DNA of 64,000 bases, taken from positions 248,001 to 312,000 of the forward strand of contig CM059971.1 of NCBI GenBank assembly GCA_030490835.1, in the 5' to 3' direction. This DNA is from Annona cherimola. Its lineage: Eukaryota > Streptophyta > Magnoliopsida > Magnoliales > Annonaceae. The notes beneath the pieces were generated by a model. The model saw nothing but the letters and a program-made list of their open reading frames with translations. It searched no databases and was not told the DNA's origin. The translations under genes and the position numbers were made by a program. This document shows, piece after piece, positions 54,243 through 64,000 of this stretch; position 1 is the first letter of the stretch; every line of letters starts with the position of its first letter.

Positions 54243-57200
54243 CTGTTTACCTGCGAAAGCTAAGGGGAGGGTGTCAAGGGAGGAACAGCAGTGCAATCAG
54301 TAGGGAAAGGGGTCTATTGGATACCACAACCTGTGGGACAGACCATCCAGCAGGAAGAGGAGGAAGAAGGGCTGCAGCATGAGGAGGAGAATAGGGGGTT
54401 TCCCTACGAGTGGGGGGAAGAATGGGGATCTTGACAAAGCTGAAAGGGAAGGAGACCTGGGACGAATGGGGGGTCAATCACCATCTTGTTGTGATGAAGT
54501 GGGGCCTCAGTTTTCTACAAGGAGAGATACATGGTTGACTTGCTGCCCAAATGACCAAGGGGGGAAAGGAAAACCTCAAACCCAACAGCTAATGGGGAGG
54601 GAATGGCTACAAGGGAGTAGAGGATGATGGAAGAGGAGGGCAAGTGGATTGGAAGATACTACTAACTATGGGCCAAGTGGAGGCACATGGGGGAAATCTA
54701 CTAAGAGAGGGATAAAGTTTGATCAAATGGAACACCAGAACTACTTTAAAAGGATGAGGATAGAAGAGTTGAGCAGAATGGATGAGGTGGAGGCCGAGGT
54801 GGGACCTCAGCCCCACCTCACCTAATATGGCGGTTTTAGCCTGGAATTGACATGGGCTTGGAAACCCACGTGCAATTCGGAGTCTCTTGGACTTGGTCAG
54901 GAAGCAAGCTCCCCGTCTATTTTTCCTAAGTAAAACGAAGCTCACAACAAAGGAAATGGAGGGAATTAGATGAAAACCGAAGTTCGATATTTGTTGTACC
55001 GTTGACCCTGATGAAAGGAGGGGGGACTGGCCTTACTATGCAATAACGACTACCCAGTAAACATCAAAAGTTACTCTGCCCACCACATTGATGCGGTTAT
55101 CTAGGAGTGGAGATTCACAGGGTTTTATGGTCATCCCGAGACCCACTGTGGACACTGAAGTTGGCAAATTCTCAATCACTTGAGCGAATAGGATGACCAG
55201 CCATGGATTGTCATGGGGATTTCAATGACGTTATGGGCCCCACAGAATATATTAGTCAAAGGACCCACTCTCAGGCTTAGATGGACAAATTTTGTGATAC
55301 TATGGACAAATGCAACCTAATGGACCTTGGCTATGTGGGGGCAGCTATGACTTGGAGGAATAACAGGAGGGGAACTCAAAGGGTCGAAGCCATATTGGAC
55401 AGGAGACTATCCACACCCAGTTGAGTGACCCTATTTCCTTTTGCAATGGCTTTACATTTATCGATTTCTACCTCTGACCACTGTCTAATCTTGATGGTCT
55501 TGGATACTAAGAATGGAAAGCGGAAACCCCTAAAGGAGTTCAGATATGAAACATTCTGAGAGATAAAGAGGCACATCGAATTATTCATAATGTCTGGACG
55601 TTGGTACCACACAAGGATATTCAACGGGGCGATCTCTTAGGCTGGAAGCTTAAGTCCTGCAGTAGTGCACTATCTAGATGGAACCGGCAAAGGAGAGGAA
55701 ATCTCAGGCAAACTATAAACCGAAAGCAGAGGGAGCTCGCATCCTTATCCAACCATCACCCAACTGATCAAAGGGACGAAGCAATGAAGAGGCTCAAACT
55801 CCAAATCAATCTCTTATTGGAGGATGAAAAACAATTGTGGAGACAACACGCTAAGACACACTGGCTGCAAGAGGGAGATAAAAACACGTGTTTTTTTCAT
55901 CGTATGGCATCCAACAGAAGGAGGACCAACTACATTGATGCTTTACAAGACCCTAATGGACTATGGGTACGGGATCAAGAAAAACTCCAAGACATGGCGG
56001 TGGCACATTTCTCAAGTGTATTTTCCTCCTTGGGTCCAAGGGAGGTTCCTTGGGTTAATGACCTTATTATCAGGAAAATTTCAGATCAACAAAGGCAATT
56101 ACTGACCAAAACACTGGATTTTGAAGAGGTTGCGAAGGCGGTGAAATCTATGAGCCTCACCAAAGCTCCAGGACTGGGTGGATGTCGGCTAGGTTTTTCC
56201 AAACGCACTGGATGACGGTAGGACAGGTTGTGTTCCACTGGCGTAAACTGTTTATGGAGGAGCAAGACATGGCTACACGATGGAGTCATGTTCGGGACTT
56301 AAACTCCACCACCATCATATTGATCCCGAAAAGGTTTGGAGCTCAATATTTATCCCTGTTTAGACCCATAAGCTTATGCAATGTTGCCTATAAGATTTTG
56401 GCAAAGGTTCTCGCAAATCGCCTCAAGACATTGCTCCAGGATATCATCAGTGAGCAACAAAGTGCATTTGTCCCGAGACGACTGATCACTGACAACATGT
56501 TGATTGCCTATGAAGTGATTCATGCACTGCGGAGGCAAAAGAATGGGAACAAGCAGGAGATGACTATTAAGCTGGACATGTCAAAAGCCTATGACAGAGT
56601 GGAGTGGTCATTCTTAAAGCAGATCATGGAAGCAATGAACTTCAGTCCTACTTGGATAAATTGGATCATGATGTGTGTCACCACAGTACAGTACCGAGTG
56701 AATATAAATGACTTCAAATCTGGATACTTCCAAACTTCGAGGGGACTTAGGCAAGGCGACCCTCTTTCTCCGTACTTGTTCATTCTTTACGATGAGGGTT
56801 TATCTGCTCTTATCTCTAATGCGGTCGCATGAGGGAGTATTCATGGCATCAGGCTCAACCCTCGGGGGCCAACTCTCTCTCACCTCTTGTTTGCGGATGA
56901 CACACTTATCTTCCTTCGGGCCACATGTCAAGATATCAAAAACTTCATGACCATTCTCAGGCAGTACTCAGAGGCGACGGGCAAATGATAAATGTTGACA
57001 AAACCTCGGTGTTCTTTAGCCCCCAATGTGGGAAGCAACACTAGGGGAGCGATTACCCAACTGCTTGGCTCATCGGGTCAGGATTTTCATCAATATCTTG
57101 GCCTACTTGCATGGCTTGGCAAGTCCAAAAAGGGGATGTTCAAAGGACTCAAAGAGCGCATATGGCAAAGAATCCAAGGATGGAAAGGAAGATTGCTCTC

Positions 57201-58988
57201 CTGGGGGGAGAAAGAGGTGCTGATCAAGGCGGTTGCTCAAGCCATCCCGACATACACTATGAGCATATTTTTACTTTCCAAATCATTCTGTAATGAAATT
57301 AATGGGTTGTTAAGCAGATTTTGGTGGGACAAAATAGAAATAAACGTAAGATGAGTTGGGTTGCCTGGAGAGACATGTGCATTTCAAAGCTGTCGGGAGG
57401 TCTTGGTTTCAGAGATATACATATCTTCAAGCTAGCCCTTCTCGCCAAACAAGTTTGGAGGTTAACTACAACCACCAACTCGTTGTGCTCCAAGGTTCTA
57501 AAAGCCTGATTCTTCTCGAATGCTGATATATGGTCTTGCAAGGAGAAGCCATTAGATTCTTTCACATGGCGGAGCATTTTAAGGGCAAGAGAGGTAATTC
57601 AAAACGGATGCAAGTGGCGGATCGATAATGAGAAACGGGTAAGGTTCTTCAAGGACAGTTGGACAGATACCACTTTACACAAGGCGGGACCCCTTCCGCT
57701 ATCTATTTCGGATAATGTGTTGGTTAGTCATTTCATAAACGAAGAGATGAATACATGGAATAGGGATCTTATTATGGCGGCGGTGGGAGACCATGGCTCG
57801 CATGATGTTAGCTCTGTCCCTCTATCTCCAAATGCTGAGGATGACCGCCTATTCTGGAGGCGTGAACCAACTGGAGTTTTCTCTGCCAAATCAGCCTATA
57901 GATTTCTTTGCTCAAGTGATGAGGACTCCTGCGATGCGGCTATTTATCAAGCCATATGGCGAACAAAGTTACCAAGCAAGGTGTTAATCTTTGGGTGGAG
58001 GCTTTTTAAGAATGTTTTACCTACATTGCAGAATTTGTGTAATAGAGGAATTATGGTGGATTCCTTCTGTTTGTTTTGCAAGTCCGAGGCCGAGGACGTT
58101 AATCACCTATTCCTAAGATGTAGGTCCACAAGGGGGGGACATCTAGGAGAGTGGTGGGGGCTGCCACACAATCGTTGACGGTTCAAGAAATTTTGAGATC
58201 GTTAACTCAAAAAAATAGGTCCGTTGATCTAGCAATGTTCATTCTGTGCTGTTGGAGGGTGTGACATCTTCGTAACACTTTTAAGGAAGGCGATACCTGA
58301 CTAGTATTCGCGGACACGCTCGATTGGTGTGAGGACTTCCTCGAGGAACACAAGAGAGCTAAGTCCCTCATGCAAGGGGGCTGTTTGGACCGAATTTTGG
58401 TGCCTCGGTGGACTAAACCGCCATGGGGAGCTTTTCAAGATCAATGTTTATACAAGGAAAAGCAAGGATGGATATTCCATGGGTTTTGCTGTGGTCATCA
58501 GGGATTCTAAGGGGTTTTTTATTGTTGCTCAGGGATGAAGGCGAAGGGGAAACATGGAGCCCCTGCTCATGGAAGCTCATGCTTTTTTGTTGGCGGTCAG
58601 GTGGGCTGCCCAGCTTTCACTCATGAGTATACTGATCAAAACCGACTCTCTCCTTCTTTGTAATTTTTTGACTATTGAAGGACCGATTTGTGCACCGGCG
58701 GGGGTCATCATCGATGAAATTAAGGTTTTGCTTTTAAAGGCTGTCCACATATCAGTTCATCATGTACTATGGCAGGGAAACGCTGTTGCCCATACCTGAG
58801 CCGATTTAATGCCTTTTTCTTTTTTGGATCATCATTTTTGGTGGGGTAACCCCCGCACCCCTAAGAAATATTAGGAAAAATTTATACAGACAATTTTTTT
58901 GAGAACGAAATCCAGGATCCCCTAATCTCATTTCCCTTCCACATTGCAAGGAGATCGGGTAAGTGTTTTGTTTCCTTTTCATCAGAAA
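54243..58988 (+). mobile_element. L1-type LINE, about 4.7 kb, degenerate
   Basis: Endonuclease about 54850-55560 (GNPRAIRSLLDLVRK start, GDFND at about 55215, TSDHCLIL near 55470). Reverse transcriptase 55600-57350 in at least three frames: YKILAKVLANRLK, FVPRRLITDNML, KLDMSKAYDRVEW, RGLRQGDPLSPYLF and FADD at about 56889. zf-RVT region about 57840-58130 (VLIFGWRLFKNVLPT, CLFCKSEAEDVNHLFLRC). RNase H about 58400-58795 with an internal stop. Breaks include a deletion after KAPGLGG near 56175, a stop at 56830 and frameshifts near 56985 and 57350. An upstream open segment (54379-54627) may be a relic of ORF1 or linker. Flanks match 62005-62060, which lacks the element. Immobile. Confidence 0.9.
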
Positions 58989-60558
58989 AAATATTCAGCT
59001 GAACAGTAGCCGTACACGTGGCCACATTTGGCAAGACACACTCGGACAGAAATTAGCCGTATCGCTGCTACTAGCGGTAGCAAGTTATTGTTTTTCTATA
59101 AATTAACGACGTCCTTGTAATATGTAAATGACATGCAATCCTATGGAAAAAAAAATTCAACTGCGTAGTAATGCAAATACCTTTTTTGATGTATATATTC
59201 ACAAATTATGTCCATCAACTTCGTTCCAAAGGGTGTGTTCGGGAAAGGATATATTTTTAGATAAAAAATTTTAAATGTAAAATTTTTTATTTTTGAATTG
59301 AAAGAAAATAATAGAATATGATAAAGATAATGATAAGAAATAAAGAGGATAAACACGTGTTTGGCAATGTGTAAAAAATGTTAATTTAAAATTCTTCACA
59401 CTCTATAATTATCCTATTTTTAATCATTTCTTTATATTTTCCTATGTAACTACTATATTTTTTAATCATTTTTATATAACTATCCACACAACTAATTTAT
59501 CTATTTTAACTTGATCTTCTTTACTTTCATCATTATCTTAATCATATTATATCATTTTACAACTCTTAATATAAACTTTTCATTAAAAGTTTTATTTATT
59601 CATAAACACAGCATAAAGTTAAAATAGATAGGTTGGTACCGTAAATAATTGTGTAAAAATAATTGAAAAATAAGATTGTTGTATAGGAAAATGTGAATAA
59701 ATAATTAAAAATAGAATATTTATGAAGAGTTAAAAATTTTAAATTAAAAAATTTTAGCTTAACATTTTTCATTTATTGCCAACTCATCTCTGCTCATCTA
59801 TGCTCCTACGAGGAACCCAACTAAGAACACTAGAGACAGTAGTGCCTACGCCTTCACCCGCCGGGATGGCGTGCTGTTGGTGTAACGCGCAGCACCGCTA
59901 TTATTTTTTGGCTGGTGCCTCGGACACCTTGCTCTCTCTCCGACGCTGCTGGCATGCAGCTCAGATCATGTTATTCTGCATTCGCTCTATTTAATATTTA
60001 CAACATTTTTTTATTTTTAATATTAAAATTCTTTTAAATAAAATATTGAACTGTATAATATTAAATTTTTAAAAATATGTTACTTATTAAAATATTTAGA
60101 AATAATTTATATCAATTATATATGTTACCGAAAATAATTTTAATAATGTAAAAATGACTATAAGAAAAATGACATTTAGTAATGACATATTTTGTTGCTA
60201 TTTATCAAAAGATGTTGCTAAAAGCTTTTAGTGACGACAAAATTTGTTGCATGCATGTTGCGAATATCTTTGTTGGAAAAATATTAGCGGTATTATAATT
60301 TTATTGTTGCAAAAAATACTTTTGCAAAAATAAATTAAAAAATACAATAATTGTCAAGATTAAAAAATTTTAACAAACTTACGCGAAACGACGGGATAAT
60401 AATAGGACAGAGGCTAACGGCAAACTATTTAACATGAATGTGAATGAGTGAGTTGGCCTTTTTGATTGGGAATAGAAGTGATGTTCTTGGTTCGCATAAA
60501 AAAATAATTGACAGCGAATCCAAGATGACTACATAAAGGATATGTTTTTTTACACTTA
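58989..60558. repeat. AT-rich repeats after the LINE
   Basis: 58990-59150 continues the LINE target block (compare 62055 and 62735). 59225-59790 holds Tourist-like halves in both orientations. 60425-60556 starts the block shared with 51825. A 72-codon frame at 59776 is not supported. Confidence 0.55.
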
Positions 60559-60849
60559 GGGTGTGTTTGTTTAAGGCAAAAATATGTCAACTAAAACTTT
60601 TCAATCTAAAACTTTTCACTCTCCATAATTACTCTACTTTTTAATTATTTTTTCACATTTTTCTATACAAACTACCCCACTTTTCAATCATTTCTACACA
60701 ACTACCTATACAACTAACTTATCTATTTTAACTTTATTCTCTTTACTCCTCATCATTACTCCTATTATATCATATCACTTTCTATTGATTTGACAACTTC
60801 TACTCCAAAAACTTTTCATTAAAAATTTTACTTCCTACCAAACACACCC
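60559..60849. mobile_element. Tourist/Harbinger-type MITE with tta TSD
   Basis: Termini gggtgtgtttg and caaacacaccc are perfect inverted repeats; tta flanks both ends (60556-60558, 60850-60852). The paralogous site near 51960 lacks it. Non-coding, 291 bp. Confidence 0.9.
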
Positions 60850-61660
60850 TTAAGATGTTTAAAACTAAAACTTTTCATTCTATGTAACTCACCTTTATTT
60901 TTAAGATAATTTGTAAATATATTTACTTAGTTTGGTTAAAATTGTGAATAAATCTACATGATTTCAAAAATTACAAATAACCCTATGCCCATATGACGTT
61001 ATTACTGTATTGTCATGACATAAGAGTTATACGTAATTATGGTTAAACTATGTAGAATTTATTTGTAAAAATTAAATATATCACTTAATTTCTGAAATTG
61101 CAAATATACCTACATAGTTTGTATATTTTTACAAATACACCCAAGCCATGACAGTGTTGTAACAGCATGTGGGTTATTTGCAATTATGGTTAAACTACAT
61201 GAAGGTTACTTGCAATTTCTAAAACTGTGGTGGTATATTTGCAATTTTATCAAACTAAGTGGGTATATTTGTAAATTATCCTTTTTAATTATTTCTTCAC
61301 ATCTTCATATACAACTACCCTAATTCTTAATTATTTTTACATAACTACCCATATAACTGCTTTATTTATTTTATCTTTATTTTCTTTTCTTCTCATTATT
61401 ACACCTATCATATTATATTTTTATCTTATTTTAAAAATGTTTACATAAAAAAAAAATTCATTCAAAAGTTTTATTAATTCCCAAACAAACCTAGAATATA
61501 TGTGTTCAGACCATAGAGAGAGGTGTACTCCAACAAATGGATTAAAAAAGCAGGGTAATGCAACAGTAACCAACAAAGTCGTACGTTGCCAATAATTCAG
61601 CCGACCAAGAATGACCCTTCGCTAGCGACCAATAATTCAGTTGAAACAATGCATATTTTA
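60850..61660. repeat. Block shared with 51965-52740
   Basis: Co-linear with the other copy; no gene in either. Confidence 0.65.
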
Positions 61661-62600
61661 CAATGCATAAAAAAAACAATAGACAGCGAATCCAAATATG
61701 ACTACATGAAGGATACGTTCTTTTACACTTATCTTTGTAACAATGCATATTTCTGCTACTCTCTTTCTGAGCAATTGGTTGCCATTTAACAAAATTTGTC
61801 GGTTGATGCATTATAATATTTCATTTTCTATTTTGTACCCTCTCTTATCCTACGATATCATAATTTTTAACCCTACCAGACATCTAATTACACTACGCTG
61901 GGCAAAGTTGTTCCGACCCCTAGATTTTCCTGGTTTATTATTCGGACAGATGGCTTCAGCCACCAGTGAGTCACTGACTCTTCTTGAAAACAAAGGGTAC
62001 GGTCGGAAAGTTGTCATGACACGTTTTGGACAATCCGTCACAAATAATTCAGCTGAACAGTGGCCGTGCACGTGGCCACAGTTGGCTTGAAACACTCGGA
62101 CGGAAGTTAGTTCTATCGCTGCTACGGGATTCTTCTTTGTGCATACCATCCCTCCTCTTCCCCGTCCAGTGAAATTCTCTTGAACAAAGAGAGATGGGAC
62201 AGTGATGGTCATTTCTTTTATCAGAAAAATTTGCATAAATAATTTTATTATCTTTTACTCTCTTTTGTATTTGACATAACATCTTATATACGTCATGGTA
62301 TACGTTCCAATCATTTTTACCTTATCTTATTATCTTATATACTTTTACTCTCTTTGAGACACTGGTTGCCATTTAACAAATTTTGTCAGTTGATACAGTA
62401 GCATATTTGTATTTGATCGGTGTTGGGTCACGATTGCTAACATGTATGAGCAGGAGAGGGCGGGACAATGTGGGATTTAGTTTCGCAAGCTCAATAATTT
62501 CTCCATTAATAATTATATTTCAATCGTTTTTCCTAACAAATACCTCCATCCACCATATTTATTGAAACTCTACCCCCATCATTTCCTACATAACATTTTA
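61661..62600. repeat. LINE-target block, further copies
   Basis: 61665-62110 and 62345-62560 resemble 53760-54242. The short frames on both strands (for example 61850-62236 minus) are not conserved in the sister copies. Confidence 0.55.
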
Positions 62601-62604
62601 TTTT

Positions 62605-63400
62605 TTATTTTCCACCTTTTTTATCTACGTCTCACAAATTTTCACCTAACCAAACATGGCATTATACTGCACCGGGCAAAGCTCTTCTGACCGTTTTGGC
62701 ATGACACGTTGTGGACAATCTCCCACAAATAATTCAGCTGAACAGTGGTCGTGAACGTGGCCACAGTCCCCACCACACACGGGTTCCATCTTCCCTGTGG
62801 TCGAATATGAGATAGTGGTTATCCTCCTTTGCTTGAATGTGAGATGGAAATTAGTTGTGTCGCTGCTACGGGTGGTAGCTAGTTATCTTCTCTGTCATAA
62901 ATGACAACTTATTGTTTTTCTATTAATTAAAGACGTCCTTGTAATATGAAAATGACATGTAATTCTATATATAAAAAAAAAGTTGGCATTGAATTGTTTT
63001 TATACATGACCCACAACCTGTGGGGCAGACCATCCAGCAGGAAGCTACATTTTATTTTTTATTTTCCACCCTTTCTATCTACGTCTCACAATTTTTCACC
63101 TAACCAAACATGGCATTATGCTGCACCGGGGCAAAGTTTTTCTGACCGTTTTGGCATGACACGTTATGGACAATCTCCCACAAATAATTCAGCTGAACAG
63201 TGGTCGTGAACGTGGCCACCGTCCCCACCACACACGGGTTCCATCTTCCCTGTGGTCGAATATAAGATAGTGGTTATCCTCCTTTGCTTGAATATGAGAT
63301 AGTGGTTATCTTCTTTGTGATAAATGAGAATTTGTCGTTTTTCTATCAATTAAAGACGTCCTCGTAATCTGAAAATGACATGTAATTCTATAAAAAAAAT
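62605..63400. repeat. Imperfect tandem duplication of about 410-440 bp
   Basis: Unit 1 (about 62605-62990) and unit 2 (about 63045-63400) share cacctaaccaaacatggcat, caatctcccacaaataattc and caccacacacgggttccatc with few differences. Between them is a 35-base piece identical in all but one or two positions to the LINE 5' part (63010-63046 against 54322-54357). Confidence 0.8.
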
Positions 63401-64000
63401 TAGTATTCAATTATTTTTATACAATTATCCACACAACTAATTTATCTATTTTAACTTTATCTTTTTTATTTTTCATTTTATCTTTCTTATATTATATCAT
63501 TTTACAACTTTTAATCTAAACTTATTGTTTTTTTTTATAAATTAAAGACGTCCTTGTAATATGAAAATGACATGTATTCCTATAAAAAACGACATTTAAT
63601 TGTTTTTATATAACTATCCGTATAACTAATTTATCTATTTTAATATTATCTTTTTCACTTTTCATTATTATCTTTATCATATTATATCATTTTACAACTT
63701 TTAATCTACACTTTTCATTAAAAGTTTTCTTCATTCTTAAATACACCTTAAAGTTAAAAATGTAGCTGTAAACAAAAGGATGTTATTTTCTCTTAAAACA
63801 TATTTTTTGCCATTTTATCTCAAATTCGCTCCTCTTGTTCTATCATTGATGCCTAATATCTTTATTTCTTGTTGCATTTGATATAATTTTGTTTGTTCTT
63901 CTTCTACTTTTGAAGTGAATACTTTTAAAGTTTTTTTACCCGCGCCCTTACTATAATAATATTTTGAATGAGTGCCTATAATCTACATAAAATTTTTATC
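63401..64000. other. AT-rich end of window, Tourist-like fragments
   Basis: 63400-63530 and 63600-63760 carry Tourist-family interior sequence (caactaatttatctatttta, cttttcattaaaagtttt). Nothing else recognised. Confidence 0.5.

Noticed and set aside
61850..62236. 128-codon minus frame
   Set aside because: Sister copies of the block (53900-54240, 62640-62760) do not keep it open, so it is a chance frame.

Overview
The window is nuclear DNA of a flowering plant: AT-rich, intron-bearing, dense in degenerate transposable elements, with a plant CC-NB-ARC-LRR immune receptor gene, a plant-type CREG-like gene and a caulimovirid (plant pararetrovirus) remnant. The species cannot be named from the sequence alone.

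Only one gene looks intact: a single-exon CC-NLR on the minus strand at 47674-50568 (964 codons). Everything else related to it is broken: a coiled-coil fragment (128-487) with its promoter (488-775); a heavily deleted copy (7054-9293) with a TRIM retrotransposon sitting at its MHD-equivalent site; two short C-terminal stubs (about 15955-16157); and two orphan promoter/5'-flank relics (about 19820-19985 and 24985-25340). CREG-like exons occur at 34714-35740 (best copy, but without a recognisable first exon and with a damaged last splice acceptor) and 16577-17144 (5'-truncated). The CREG 3' flank occurs a third time at about 3455. Flanking blocks recur in the same order (CREG, CREG 3' flank, hAT-like repeats, a 3-4 kb block, NLR). 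I therefore read 1-51.2 kb as a decayed tandem array of an ancestral CREG-NLR cassette.

Layout: 1-2.7 kb NLR fragment, MITE and pararetrovirus RT fragment between TA tracts; 3.4-9.3 kb cassette with hAT-like repeat, SINE and NLR pseudogene; 9.3-12 kb MITEs and 5'-flank relics; 12-17.1 kb duplicated block, Mutator-type MITE, NLR stubs, CREG pseudogene; 17.1-20 kb CREG 3' flank and repeats; 20.4-22.6 kb a tandem duplication whose two TA-rich sites hold two different fold-back elements; 23.2-24.8 kb copia and LINE relics; 26.2-30.8 kb tandem repeats, SINE, pyrimidine tract; 32.1-32.5 kb intact-structure TRIM; 34.7-35.7 kb CREG; 36375-42031 a 5.7 kb insertion with a 5-bp target duplication, itself carrying a 1.37 kb hAT element; 42-47.6 kb second copy of the duplicated block, split by a solo LTR; 47.7-50.6 kb the NLR; 51-64 kb duplicated AT-rich repeats, a second Mutator-type MITE, a 4.7 kb degenerate L1-type LINE and Tourist-type MITEs.

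I saw no tRNA, rRNA, CRISPR or operon structure. Most short open frames are chance frames in repeats or shadows of the NLR. I found no convincing new biological system. The most interesting material is the structure of the NLR array, the non-canonical motifs of its surviving gene, and several insertions whose pre-insertion site is preserved in a paralogous copy inside the same window.
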